64,000 nucleotides of DNA from Rhea pennata (GCF_028389875.1 NC_084670.1:10201383-10265382), one strand, 5' to 3'. Positions 10,901 through 23,771 are shown, counted from the first letter of the stretch. The notes: generated by a model from the letters alone, not told the origin. A program made the numbers and translations.

Positions 10901-13900
10901 TCCAGTGTGTAGCTGACTGTGGATGTTTAGTTTGCAAATATAGTTTGCACAGCTCACCTTTATTGCCTCTACTAAAGATCATTTGCAATTTATGGCAGAG
11001 ATTTGTCTACTGCAAGCATTCAGCTGGTGCAGACCTCCAGCGCCAGAAGGAAAATACAGGGCAGCAGTATTTGCTGAGGCTGAGGACAGCCCCATGACAC
11101 AGGCCAGTGCCACTTTCTGCAGACCTCCCTGTGGTCAGCCTGTGCTCTGTGCCCTCTGCAAGGGCTTCCTCACATGCGGGCTAGCAGATGGCATGGAGCA
11201 GGTTATTGTATGGATTGAGGTCTGATGCTCCCTGGCAGGGAGCTTAACACCTTCCCCTCCGCCTGGACCCATCTATTCACACTGGGCTGTGGCTGGTAGG
11301 TTTGGTTTATGTGCAAAGATTATGTTTTTTGATCAACAGAAGCAAGAAAAACCTTACCTGAACAAAGTGATAATCATATCCTGAAGGAATGTGTCTACAC
11401 AGTCTTAACATCTCTTAAGTTCTCTTTTCAACATTTTTCAGCAATTTTCAACAAGGATGGGTCTGAGTATGTTTGAGTATGGCAGCCCATGAGAAGTGTT
11501 AAACCAGCAGTTTGAGCAAAAGACTGGGAACCAAGATTTTCCTCTTGGTGCTAGCCTTGAGTTTCTTCTGCATCCTGGAGTACATCTCACAACCTTTCTG
11601 CACCTCTGCAAGTGTTCGTGTGACTAGATCACTTCTTGGGCATGGTTACAGAAAAGTGAAACTCTCTTTTTCAGATGTTCTTGTAAACAGACTTGCTGAA
11701 CCAAGCCAGGCATGTGGTTGTATGCTAGCTGTGCCAGTGTGTGATAAGGTCCTGTCTAGTCGGGGTTTTGCTTCCTCCTGGTCCTTCCCTAGAAAGCTTC
11801 ATGTCCTGACTGACAAGTCAGGTAAAGGCAGTGTTGTCCCATGTGAGGGACTGTGGTCAGTGAGGTCCCAAGTGACAGTGCACCGGTTTCACCAGAGGGT
11901 TGATATCAGCAAGGTTGTCTTGAAGTTCACTGGCCCTCACCCCTGGCCATCTCACGGCTAAAAAAAAAACCCTGTACAGTGTCATCTTTTGGGCCTGTAC
12001 AGAGTCCTTATTTGACCAGGCAGTGTTTGGAAAATAAGCGGGAACATTGTCTGTGGGACTTTGGGATCCAGAGTAAGCAGTTGGTTGAAACCCCTCTTCC
12101 ATCTTTCCCCCACCACTTCAGACAAATACTATCACATTTGGTCAGGTCCATAGCTTTACCCATTAGTAATTCTGGTATTTTTCCTGTTTAACACACACAG
12201 GCTTTCTGTCTTCCTTTGCATTTATTTCCAAGTGTTTAATAATTGTCTTTTAGATTTTCTTCCAGCTACACACAGCAGTATTTGTGCTCAGGTTCACATT
12301 ATAAAGACAATCAAGGTTTGCCACGCTATTCAGGGGAGCCAACCCTAAAATATCTGTCATCTTTGGGAACCTTTCTCCTCAGCCTCTGATTTATTTATTT
12401 TTTTTCTCTTGCTCCTGCCTGTATGGGGAGTTTTCCTCGGTTTCCCCCGTCAGTGCTGCTGCCAGTGCAGCCCCGTCGCTTAAGGGCTGCACTGGTTTAA
12501 CAGCAACGTGCTCTTCTTGGCTTTGCAAGACCGAACTCTTGGCTGGACGTCACTGAAGCTGGTATGAGGAAGCTAAGCTGAATTGGTGAAGTGCAAGGAT
12601 GTATTTCTAATATGTGTTATCCTTTCCTTTTGCAGCCCGGGGTAACCTCCAGCCATGGTCACAAGGTGTCATCGCAGTGGTTGTGTTTCTAGTCCTGGTG
12701 GCCATCGCTTTTGTGGTCAATAAGTTCTGGTGTAAGGAGAAAGAGTAAGTGCTGGGAGTCCCAGGCACCCAGGGGTTATTCTGGGCTTGGCTTAGCTCTC
12801 GCTGCACCAGCATCTCTGCATGGGTCACTTCTAATCGCCTCTTAGATCTGTTCCAGTGCTGGGAACACAGCGATCATTGCACAGAGCAAGCCAAAAACGT
12901 CGAGAAAAGACTGCCTGTCCTGTTCTCTGATCACGTTAACTTCTTGACCTGGCAGCACTCTGACACCATGCAGCCCCTTGCAGGGACATTGCACGCACTG
13001 TTATTTAAGAGTAGACTGCGCGGGGAAGTGCAGATTACGTCATGCTGGGCACAAGGGTCTTCACAGCACTGAGCTGTACCGGAAGGTCAAGGTTGTCCTT
13101 GCCAAGGTTAGCTCAGGTACAGCTCCTCCATCCCATACGAACATGGCTTTAGGACAAAAGATGAGGTGAGCAGACTGGTGCCTAAAGGGTGAACACAACA
13201 GGGAGCCCTGGAGGTGCTCAGGTCTCGGAGGAGAGCAGAAGCATCCTGGGACAGGGTTCACTATTACTGAGGATGTGCAGGCCATCCAGAAGAAGGCCAT
13301 GCAATTCAGCTGCATTAACCCCTCTTGAGAAGAGCCTAGTTGTTCAAGTTTCAAGTCTGAACTTAAAAGACTACAAGTTTGATTTGTAGTCAAGACACTT
13401 CTGGCCCTGTGGAAAAGGGAACTGAGGGATGGTGAGCAGAAATAAGTGTTTTCCTGAGCCTGGTTTCCTAAAGATTAGAAACTGGTGATCTGAATCTTGA
13501 ACTGAATTATACAATGGCTGCAGCATGAGCTGATTCCCTACAAAGATGCCAAAGGAGAGTAAAACCCTTCCTGAGAAGTGGGTACTCTCAAGGCTTGTTG
13601 ATGACAGCTTCCTCGGACTTATTCCCTGTGCATTTGCCATGGTTTCTTGGTGTCAAAGTTGAATTCATACAGTGAACCAAAGAGGGAATTTATCGGGGTG
13701 TGATCCCAGGGGCCTCATGTCCGTGGGAAAACAAGCCAAAAATAGCAGGAATTGCAAAGCAGATAAAGTATGCAAAGATGTATGAAAGGAGCTGGAGAAG
13801 AGCATGACAACAAAGCCAAGACAGCTCTCTATGCAGAGTCTGGGGCACCGACAAGCTAAGCAGGCTGAGCTGAGCCCGCAGGCAGCAAGGCCCATTACCC

Positions 13901-16475
13901 TTCATTCGCTTCAGGCTAAGTGAGCATGCAGACTGCTATTCCTCTCAGCTGACCCATGGTAACTTGCTAAGCTGCAGTAACTTGATCTTGAATCCGAGCC
14001 CAAAGTCAAGGGAAAGATAGAAGATGGACTATAGCCTTGTTCCTACTTGCTCTGTTCCAGCTCTGGCACGCTGGGCTTTCCACCAGCTTGAGGTTTCTTA
14101 TATCTGCGCAGCTCTGCAGCCTCTCCAGACATGAGGAGAAGGGAGGACCTAGAGGGATCTAGATATATCTGTGCTTACCAGGGCAGCTTCCAGCCCAGAC
14201 ACATTTAAAGGGAGGCATTCAGCTCCAGCTGAAACAAATATATGAGTGTGTGTGTGTGTAATATATATGTAGATATACACACATATGTACACACACACAC
14301 ATACATAAACATATCTCCTAATTTGCAGCTTTCTTTTTTTGCATCTGTGAAGTTGTTCCGCAGTCTGGACTGAGCTAAAATGCAGTCTATGTTTGCCAAA
14401 GAGAAACCACTGTCCTTAAACCGAGTCAAAGGAGACCTTGACCCACACGGCAGGAATCAGAGATGCCACCTCCTACCTCTGCCCCTGCCTGCTGGGCTGC
14501 CTCTTCCCAGGGGCACAGAGGTGTCCCTGGCTCCAGCACCAGGGCTCTGCTCTGCCGGCGAGACCAGCGAGGAGGCCTGGGGGGGATGGCAGCTCGTTTT
14601 AATTAATCTGGCCTCTCTTCAGAAGAGATGCTCGCAAAGCTCAGCAGCCTGGCATGCTGCCAGCTCTGCGCTGTCAGTTTGACAGCAGTTATCAGCTTAA
14701 GTCACTGCCTGTTTATGCCGTTCTGTTCCTTGAAAAAGTCTCAGAAATTGCCCTTTAGCGAGCACTAAAGGAGGCAGCAATGTGCACACACAAGGGACCT
14801 GCATCCACCCACCCCAGCTAAACTCTTCTGTGCCTCTGGGGCCATTTGGTTCAGGGGCTCATTCCAGTCTGAGCTTCTCAGCTCCAGCTGAGGTTGAACA
14901 TCCAGCTCCTGCCTTGCAGTTCCTTCTGAAAGGGGTTCAGACTTAGATCCAAACGGGAGCTCTTCAGTATTGCCTGCACGGATACACAGGCACACGCAAA
15001 CACACCCCTTCTGCACCCGTCGAGGTAGAGTCTCTGCATTGTTCTGTGTGTCAGTTTGGACTGCAGGTGACTGTCTTGCAACAGATCACATAGAAGAAAT
15101 CTGGAAAAACCAGTTAGCAGGAGAAAACAATCCCGAGTATTGACTAATGAGTCTGACTGAGTGCCGCAATACTGTCACCAATCCAGGCTGGTGCTGGGAG
15201 TGCTAGCTGCAGTCACAGCTGGATTGCAGGACTGGGTTAAGAGGGAACTGGGGTGCACAGCTGAGCTCCCTGGGGAGCCCTTCTTTCATCCTGTGGCAAA
15301 AGAATCCCCAGGACTTTCTGCCTGGGCGAGCTGCAGCTCTTGGCACTCAGAGTACGGGAGGAGCCGCTGTAAAATTCACTGTGTAACTCAGCAGTGAGGG
15401 GCGTCTTTCCTCTCCTGTGTCCTGGTGGGAAGGCAGTTGGAGTCTACTGCTGCCCCAGGCAGCAAGTTCAGGATCATAGGTTTGGCTGAAGACCCCTATG
15501 AGCCAAGAGAGCGCTGATAATCTGGGAAGCCCTCCCTCTCCCGTATCGTCAAGAGTTCCAGCTGCTCTTTCCTTGCCCACATCAGTAAGGTTCTTCCATT
15601 GCTCTGTCTCAATTCCTACCAATGGGCTCTTCCTTCTCCCCCTTCAGGGAAAACGTCGAGGCAGTGGTGAGCATCGGAGACAAGCAGGAAGTTGTCCTGT
15701 CCAATGGCCATGAAGGGAGATATGTAACAGCAGCAGCTGACTTCAGGTGAAGGCCTTGTTCAAGACTTTCTCCCTGAGCCTCCTGGCTCTGCTCTGGCCC
15801 TCTGGGCATGCACAGCCATGGCTTCCCTCCCACTCTGGGTCTCACAGATCCTATGTATCTGGTTGTTGTGGCCCATATCCTCCACAAGGGCAAAGAAAAG
15901 GTAGTGAAGAATCCAGTTCTCCTAGTCTCTCCCCTTCCATGAAGCCAAGTCCCATGGTCCTTCCACCACCTTGTAACCTGCTACACTGTGGGGTTTTTTA
16001 TGCTGCATGACACCTTTGAATAGGGGAGATCAGAACCACCAAATCATGACCCTAGGTCACCATCCAGATGCTGAGTGTCAAAACAGTCATCTCTATGACC
16101 TCCACTACATGCTCCTGGTCTTAATTGTCCCCCTCAGAGAGGGATCCCTACCTCCATCCCAGCCTCCTTCTTTTGCAGGTTTAATAGCTTGGGAAGGAGA
16201 AGCCTTTAAGATCCTATGTTGACCTCCATGCTTGCCTAACTTCCTACCCTGGGATTGCTGCAAGCACAGAGTCAGTCAGTACGTGGCTGACACAGGCATA
16301 GTCAGTGCCCCAGCAATGCCTTTGAGGAACCTGTTCTTTTTGCTGGAGTCCAGCCTAATCCCTGTGTGAGCTAACTGCCTGTGCTTTTCTCTCCCATTTC
16401 AGGTCCAAAGAGAGCCAGCATGCCTATGAGAACCCCTTGGAGCCTGAAGAGAAGGTGGTCACCACTGCAATGTAG
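7725..16475 (+). CDS. PDZK1IP1: PDZK1-interacting protein 1 (MAP17), complete, 4 coding exons
   Basis: Coding exons are 7725-7803, 12636-12744, 15648-15746 and 16403-16475, all with GT-AG borders and matching phases, giving 119 aa (human about 114). The protein has a leucine-rich signal-like start (residues 7-19), a short lumenal part with the GNLQPW signature, one membrane span at about 37-54 ([10 protein letters not shown], near-identical to mammalian MAP17), an FWC stretch after it, a cytosolic tail with HAYEN, and a C-terminal PDZ-binding TTAM. In mammals this small membrane protein binds PDZK1 and other PDZ proteins at the apical membrane of kidney tubule cells and affects sodium-coupled transport. 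The ATG is chosen because it gives the signal-like N terminus and no earlier in-frame ATG fits. Introns are about 4.8, 2.9 and 0.66 kb. Confidence 0.96.
7804..12635 (+). other. PDZK1IP1 intron 1
   Basis: The intron runs from donor GTGAGC to acceptor TTTTGCAG. It holds a T/C-rich tract at about 8143-8185. Some chance open frames exist in it, but no conserved coding exon or RNA gene is recognised. Confidence 0.85.
14239..14311 (+). repeat. TG/TA/CA dinucleotide microsatellite
   Basis: A GTGTGT run is followed by ATATAT and then ACACAC, inside PDZK1IP1 intron 2. The alternating purine-pyrimidine make-up is typical of a compound microsatellite. Confidence 0.9.
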
Positions 16476-17385
16476 CACATGCTCGGGCGATCAGCCCTCA
16501 TTCGTCCTCTCCACCCCTCACTTTTCTTCCCCCTGTCATGATGGGCATTTTCACAGGGACCCTCTGCACTGACTTCTCCCATACATGACGGCTGCTTTGA
16601 CCTCTCCACGTCACCTTTTTCTGACTTTCTCCCTTACCTTGTCCCATGTGCAGGATGGCTCATGTTCTTCTGCCTCTTAGCAAGGCTCCTTAGAGGCTGT
16701 TATCCATGCAGGGCTCTGTCTCCGGGAGAGTGAGACCTCTCCTGCTGTGGGATCACCAGACCCTGTAGCTCAGGCCAATCTTTCCCGATCCCTGCGGAGC
16801 TGTGGGGATGCTGACCTGCTCTAGATATGGCCACAGGCCTGGAGCCAATCATGGGAGTCTCATTTTGGTTGCATGGGACTGTGTCAACCCTGGAGGCATT
16901 TCAGGATTCCCACCCTGCCTAACCCACAGAGGGAAGGGGAGGGGATGTCCGAGAGTGCAGCGCAACCGAAGCCCTGGGACCGATGCAGAGAGAGGGCAGG
17001 AGAAACCCATCCTCCTCTACACCCCTCTAGGCACAGGAGAGTCTGGTCCTGAGTCATGGCTGCCTCTACCTGACTGCATCCCCAGCAGCCCCAGGGCTGG
17101 TTGTCCCTTCACTGACACATTGCCCCTGTCACCTCTTGTTACTAGCTCTTTTGGGGACCTGGCTGCACTGGATATGGGGCCAAATAGGGCAGGGGACTCC
17201 CTCTGCCCTCCCCCCTATCCCAAGCCAACCTCCTGGGAGCTGCCAATTGAAATCTTCTTTCTCCATATTTCACCCTCTTTTGGACAACTAAAGGACCTGA
17301 ACTGAGCATTTTAATTTCAGAATAAATCATTTCCTCTGTATATATCGTCCCTGTGAGCAATAAAGAGAATTATCCTTCAATACAA
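16476..17385 (+). other. PDZK1IP1: PDZK1IP1 3' untranslated region
   Basis: About 0.9 kb follows the TAG at 16473-16475, in the same exon as the C-terminal coding part, and ends near two polyadenylation signals. The exact cleavage site is not visible. Confidence 0.7.
17321..17364 (+). terminator. PDZK1IP1 polyadenylation signals
   Basis: Two canonical AATAAA hexamers lie at 17321-17326 and 17359-17364, about 850-890 nt after the stop codon. The second is in the better context for the distal end. Confidence 0.75.
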
Positions 17386-18129
17386 CAGCAACACGACCGC
17401 AAAGAGGATCATTTTACTAATCACCCCAAAGACTTTGTGGCATGCAGTAGCACTCCCAAGTAGTGGGTGCCTCTGGGCAGGGTGGGCCTGCAGGGCCAAC
17501 GCCTGCAGGATTGCGGCTCTGAGGTGGGAAGGGGGCTCAGAGGCCAGGAGCAATCCAGCCCTGCAGTCTGTAGGTCTGAGTACCCCCCTTTCCCATCCCC
17601 ATGGTCCCTGCTTGGTGGGATCCGTCCCTTATTTCCTAGCCCAGACTGCAGCCCAGAGTGTTTTCACGTGTGTTTGTGTGCTGGTAGGGGAGAGGAAGAG
17701 GAAAAGGGGTTTTTTTGCTCTGGACTTTGTTGCTTTGCAACAGTAAAAGGCCAGATCCTCCTTTGCTGGTGGTGAATGAAGACACAAAGTGTGTCCTCCA
17801 GCCCATTTTCCATGGTTTTAACCCATAGGAGAAGGAGAAAATAGGGACTGTGCAATGTCCCATTGGTCACCTGCGAGGGAGATGACCAGGAAGCGCTCCG
17901 AGGGGCAGCACCCTGGGCTGCTTTTCAGTCCGCAGGCTCCGGTCCCAGCTGAGGGGGCAAAGCTCGCTGCATGTCATGCCTGGCTGCTGGGACCAGCGGT
18001 TCCACTGAGCCAGGTGGCACTGGGGAGCCCAGAGGCGGGGGGAGACAGGCAGTGCCTGACCCCACTGGCAGCCTGCCTTGGCTTTGCTCATCTCCTGGGC
18101 AGGTCTGTGGGTGGAGGTGAACCTCAGCC

Positions 18130-18170
18130 CTCTTCATTTGCCAGCTGCAGAAACTGAGGCACCGCACTAA
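18130..18170 (-). repeat. MIR-like fragment (antisense)
   Basis: On the minus strand it reads GTGCCTCAGTTTCTGCAG followed by a GCAAATGAAGAGG-like block, as in the MIR core. It is short and diverged. Confidence 0.45.
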
Positions 18171-20096
18171 TCCAGCACTTTCCTGAGGCTGCTCTGCTGG
18201 CAGCGGTCCCTATATGATGTAGGTTACCAAGCACAGGTCCAGAGCAAATTGGGCAGCATTTCCAGGGCTGGAGGCCACGTAGAAGGCAATTACTTCCCTG
18301 ATGTTGCTAGGAAGTGGCACTGGCTCCGCTCCAGGCGGTGCTGCCGGCTCCGGGGCAGCCAGCTGCCAGCGTTAAGCCGTTCCTGCTGGGCTGTTCATTA
18401 ACCCGCTGTCCTCCTGCAGAAGGATCTTGTTTTGCTGAAGCAGGGATTGCGTTTGGGAAGGGATCAGGGCACCTTGCAGCGGCTGCGACGGTCGCAGGAG
18501 CTCCTGCTGCCTGTCGCGCCTGCCCGTGCCCCCAGGACACCTTCCCTGGGAGCAGCAAGCGCTTCCAAGCCGTGGCATTTAGAGGCTGAAACTGCAGACC
18601 TTTAAAAACCTGGCTTTTCATAAAGCCAGTGCAGCTCTTCCCCCATGCTGCGGGACCGCATTCCCTCCAAAATGAGTCACTCAAGCAACATATTGGATCC
18701 TTGCACAGCTCAGCAGGGAAAGGGTTAACTGGCTTTGCACTCAGAGGCTGGCAGCCAGGCCTGTGGGGGGAAGCAGGTGGAGCTGAGCTGGGAGGGGTGA
18801 GGCAAAACGGGCTATAAGAGGGGTGGGATTTTTTTTAACCTCTGGCTGGGGGAGGAGTGGGATGGAGTCGGGGTGCTGGTTCCCACCCAGGGCTCCGCTG
18901 GACAAATGCAAGATGTGGACAGGCCCCGAGGGAGGTGGCAGGGAGGATGCTGAATCGTTGTGGCATTTCTCTTTCTATCTTCACTGTCCATTCTCGAGCA
19001 TCACCTTGAAGGCAAGGGGAGGTGTTTGACCTGCTGTGAAATGCCAGCTTGGGTGGGCTGGGATCTGTAGGTGCAGGGAATGCTGGCTTTGCTTCAGAAG
19101 GTGCTTCAAAGGCCAGTTTTGCAGGCATGTATACCAGGAACAGGCTGCTGGAGGAATAGAGAGGGATATTGGAGACATTATTTTGCTTCTCGCTAGCACA
19201 GCTCCTGCTCTGACACATCTCTCTTCTGCACATTCCAACTCTGAATGGGCTTTTCTGCTGCTGGGGCTTTTCTACTACATTTGCTGGTAACTTTAAAAGC
19301 TCTGACTCTCTCCTAGCAGAGGTGTTTCCCCAGCACAGGCAGATGCTGTAGTTCTCCTCCCAGATGAATGCTTGCAAAACACCCTGGAGTTCTCTGATAC
19401 TGAAACCTGTCAGGTATTCCCCAAAGGCTCCAGCTGAGCTGTGACTGTCCTGATAGAGAGTCCAGCCAAAAAGGGCTGCTCTCTGCTGCTGAGAGCCTGC
19501 AGGCAACGGAGCGGAAGAGGGGAACAGGAGCTGGCTGAAGGGTGCTGCGTGAGCTGGGTATGGTGGCTGTGGGCTGGACCTTGGTGCTCTGAAATACTGT
19601 GAGCTGCTGTCTCCTTGCCCTTGATAGCCCTATGGCTAGTGGGTGGCAATGAGAAAATTCAGATGTGCAGGACATAAGTATTTTGGTAATAGGCTCATCC
19701 TGAAAGCTGCTTCTCTGAAGAGCCGTACGGAGGCAAATGTTTACAAAATGCCCTTGAGCCTCAATGTTGAGAAATCACAATTCCAGCTAAGAAATTCCCT
19801 GGAGGAAAATGGTCAAGAGGTTTGGTGGGGTCAAACCCTTCTACATGGAGGCAGGAGCCAGCCGTTGGTTGTCGGGGCTCGGGAGGGAATGTGTACTCAG
19901 CATTGCTCGGTGGAGATGTTTCCTTTTACTATTGTTCCTCTGGCAGCTAGGGGCTCATCCAGCCTAAGACTATATCCTGGGATTCTGGGGCCTGCCAGGT
20001 TCTCTGCTGTCATTTCTCCATGCTACTGAAGGCTCTTGGCATTGCTGTGAGCCAAATGAGTGTTGCCTTTCTCGACAGATAAATTGGTCTCTACCC

Positions 20097-20165
20097 TGAG
20101 ATGAGGTGACTTGCCTGAGGGTGTAGAAACAAGTCTGTGGCAGAGGTGGGAAGAGAGCTCTTCCC
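20097..20165 (-). repeat. MIR-like fragment (antisense)
   Basis: The plus strand shows GATGAGGTGACTTGCCTGAG and then GTCTGTGGCAGAGGTGGGA, matching the antisense MIR order (GTGACTTGCCCAAGG, then GTGGCAGAGC). Confidence 0.5.
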
Positions 20166-20878
20166 ACTCGCCCTCCCTAATGGATGCCTCTTCCCCCCAT
20201 TTTCTCTTTTGGGTGCCAAACAGCACGTGAATTTGGAAAACAAGGTCCCCAGAGTTCATTGGTAATGATTTGCTCAGCAGAATTTAACGAGGATTAGCCA
20301 TTCCCACTGTGTCAGCACTCCAGCTCCTGGCTGGGGGGTGTGGTGACAGGATAGGAACCTATTAATTTTTACCTCTCAGTTGCAAAATAAGTTATAAACA
20401 ACACCCTTCTAATGAGTAACAGTGCTGGTTTATTCCCTGTCATGTGCACAGCCTGAACATGAGAAAACTGCACATCGTTCTTTGTGGGAGCAGGGAAGGA
20501 GCTGAGTTGTTGCTCTGGGGAGTTTGAGCGTGGAGGCTGCATCGGGTGGCACACCTGGGTATTAAGCTGATTTCCTAGCTGGGAGCATATCTGAAATGCA
20601 AAGGGTCCCTCTCCCTGGCAGAAGACAGGGGACTGAGGAAATCAGGCTGTCTCGAGCCCTCCCTCAGCTGTGGGTCCAAGGAACTTGCTAGCTGCGTGTT
20701 TTGGAATAACCCCAGGAACGTTGGTGCTTGGTCTTGGTCAGAGTCCAGCCACTGCTCAAGTCTCTTTAGAGTTCTCTTTCCCAGGAAACTGTCTATTGCA
20801 CGAGCCATTTCATATGGTTCGTATTACCCGCCAGTGCAGTGGCTGCAGTTTTGCCTCCACGCTGTCTGTTACGCCGTC

Positions 20879-20905
20879 CTGCCTCAGTTTCCCCTATCTG
20901 TCAAG
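20879..20905 (+). repeat. MIR-like core fragment
   Basis: It contains CTGCCTCAGTTTCCCC followed by TATCTGTCAA, a close match to the MIR core words CTCAGTTTCC and ATCTGTAAAA. Confidence 0.45.
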
Positions 20906-22363
20906 CAAGACCTGGAGGCTTTCTGCACAGAAGCAGGCTGCTTGCACTCATGCTGCGAGCGGCGCAGCCCGCACGGGCCGCAATCTCAGCCCAGGAGCGC
21001 AGGGAAGCGCGCGAATAGCTGAGCAGCTAGCTCACGGATGTTTCTTGGTGCGATCCTAAAAAGAACAAAAGAGAGCGAGTATAAATGAAATTTATTGTTG
21101 GAAAATCTTAATTAGATTTTAAGCCCCAAAGGGAGAAAAGTGAAGTATTATCTGACACAGCTAATGAGTGTTAAGGGTCCATTGTTATATTTCTTGTTTA
21201 CCTTTCTGTGCTGGCTGATATGGCCTGGATTCTCGCCTGTATTGCCATAATTAGGATATCTCATCTCTTGCTGATAGGGTCGGGGATGCTGTTGAAAGCA
21301 CAATGCTGTTTCATCCCTCCCTGACAAGAAGAGCGTGATTGGGAAGACAACTTCTGGCGTCCCAGCACTTGTGCCAGCCGTGTTGACCTTGTGAGCTGGG
21401 GACACTTTTGAGAGATGCTATCTGGTACCTGACAAAATCCAGGTGATGGACATCTCTGACAGTCTGAATGACCTCTCGGATGGGCTCCCATCCATTACAA
21501 GGTAATTAAATGGTAGTTAGCGGGGTAAGCACAGGGTCAGGAGTATTTCTTTGGACATCGCAGGGCAAAACTGGCCATTTTGGAGAGACTAATGCTGAGC
21601 AGCCACACCAAGAGAAACTGTCTGCAGACTCAGCCAGACCACTGACCATGAGATTCTCTTGAAGAAACTGTCCTGTCCTGTAAAACATGACTCAAGGGTT
21701 TCAGCAAGCAGATCTTCCCCTTGCCTCCCTCTCTAAGAAGTGGTCCAGTTCAGGCAGTGAATACCGTGCTGAACTGCCAGGGCAGCTCTCGCTCTATTTT
21801 CCTGGAGTAGGCACAAGACTGTGTTGGCCACATGTCAACACCCTCTTTCCTGCTCCCAGCCAAGAGGCAACTATATAATGCCATGGAGCCATGAGCCCAC
21901 TCCTGCTTCTCAAGGGCTGAATCCTTCCCAGGGTGAGGAGTGCCTGTCCTCCAAGTGGCATCCCAGGCACATGTTTAACAAGGAAAAGCATCCTTGGGTA
22001 CTCCAGTCCTACACCATGCTCCATAATGGAGGCCTTTGCTCCCTCCTTGGATTTCAGGAAGACATTCACAGTTGGGACCTATGGACTGGATACTTTCCTT
22101 TTTGAGCTGAAGGTACTCAGGGCACGTGCTCTTTCTGTGTTATCGTAATGCTGTATTTCAAGGCACCTGAGACCTCGGTGCCGCTAGTGTTTATCTGTTT
22201 TGGTCGTTCCTTATGGAGACAACATCTTTCTGTTGTGTTGCAGGGGGATACCTTAGGCCCCCGGATGGCAGGATGTCTTGCTGAAAGACACCATCACCTT
22301 GGCACTTCTTTGATCTCCTAATTTCTCAGTGTCAGATCACACATGTAATGAGGTATTAGAGTC

Positions 22364-22406
22364 CCTTGTGATAAGGTACAACACACCTTATCACAAGGTG
22401 TGTTGT
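22364..22406. repeat. Two overlapping perfect inverted repeats
   Basis: Hairpin 1 has 14-bp perfect arms at 22364-22377 and 22385-22398 with a 7-nt loop. Hairpin 2 has 12-bp perfect arms at 22378-22389 and 22395-22406 with a 5-nt loop. They share bases, so they cannot form together. Confidence 0.9.
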
Positions 22407-23429
22407 GATAACACACAGTCACATCTTTAGTGTGGGGAGAAGGTGTTCAGAAAGGGTTCCCAAGCAGTGGTTTTAGGTTAGCATATGATTGTTTCCAAGG
22501 GGCTGGAGAAAGGCATAGAGGAGTCAGGTAAGGACTCTTTCCTCTGAGTGTTTGGTGCCTTCATGCATGCTGTACACTGGAGACCATGCATCTCTGTCTG
22601 TCCGTCATATCCGCCCACCCAGACAGTGGAGATCATCTCCTCCTTCAGCCCTATTTGGAGGCCATCTGTTGCAGTGTTGCACCCAAACATAACCCATTTG
22701 AACACTGCAGGGGAAGATCTGATGTAGAGCAAGCAGGAATAGGTTGGCAAGGCTCTTCAGCTGCGGAAGCTTCAGATGTTTCTACTCCAGCTGTGGCCAC
22801 AACCCCGGAGCCCTTGGGCAAAGCTTACCCCCTTCCTTGGATACCCAGGCACACTCCAATGCGATTAGCTGTGTTAAGGCACCAGCAAAGATGGGTTAGC
22901 ACTGCCTAGCCCTGAGGATATGTAATTCCGAAGTGATTTAACTAAAGACTTGCTGTAAACAACTGCTCCAGCCTCAGAGCAGCCAAAGCTTGGAGTTTGT
23001 GTCCTTGTGGTGGGCCGTGAGGAGCCCCTGCAGTGACTGCGTGCAGACCCTAGGAAGTGAGGAGGGAGTCAGGTATAGCGCACTGGGGCCAGAGCTCCTC
23101 TCTGCTTCCCCATGGGCAGGTAGCAAATTGCAGAGGAGGAAGAGCAGATAGGAAGTGATGACAGTGCAGAGTCAAAGCCCATGGCAAGGGTGAGGCTGGT
23201 GGCAGCCTATGAGTGCCTGGATCGTCAGCGCTACTCCTGGAAGAGGAAAGGAGCCTGGCTGCAGCAGAGCAGTCAGCCCAGGTGGGAGCGCGTTTGAGTA
23301 GGTGTGTGCAGGCAAAGTGGCTGGGAAGTTTTTGGTCTTGATTCAAGCCACCAAAAGCCAGGAGTAAAATACCATCCATTGTTGGTTTATACACCCGTAG
23401 TAGCCAAACAAACATCCCTGGAGCCTGTC

Positions 23430-23770
23430 CTTATCGCCTTATTACACCTGCTAGAATGAATAGATTAAAGAGGACAGGGGAGGGGGGAGAAAGCAGAAGA
23501 ATCCAGCAGAAAAACTGGGTTTTGGGATTGTTAATTATTCTCTGGGGTCTCTAATCTTTAACTGGCAAACAGCATCACTAACTGTCTTAAAGCCCCTCCT
23601 GGAACATCCTGATAATAAGCCATCTGCATGAAGGCACCCCGTTATCTGCCCTCCTCCAGCCGCCTGTGACATGGCTGGAGTGGGAGATAATGAATGTGTG
23701 GCGTGTAATAACGACACGTCATTCACGATTATCGGGCTGATACCTAACCTTTTAGCTTCATTGTTTGTGC
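23430..23770. promoter_or_regulatory. Candidate haematopoietic enhancer (TAL1 +40-like position)
   Basis: A CTG at 23599-23601, then 8 nt, then TGATAA at 23610-23615 is an exact CTG-N8-WGATAA composite, the recognised TAL1/GATA1 co-bound motif. Further sites follow: E-box CATCTG 23621-23626, TTATCT 23642-23647, GATAA 23686-23690, TTATC 23729-23733 and GATA 23739-23742. It lies about 6 kb beyond the 3' end of PDZK1IP1 and before the CYP4 genes, which is where the mammalian TAL1 +40 erythroid enhancer sits. Activity and homology are inferred. Confidence 0.5.
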
Positions 23771-23771
23771 T

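Noticed and set aside
11512-11961. 149-codon open frame with a hydrophobic start inside PDZK1IP1 intron 1
   Set aside because: It starts with TTG, has no early ATG, no splice partners and no similarity I recognise. Chance is the simpler explanation.
18629-18834. CTATAAG at about 18808 as a promoter for an unknown transcript
   Set aside because: A single TATA-like word without a downstream gene, initiator or exon is not enough.
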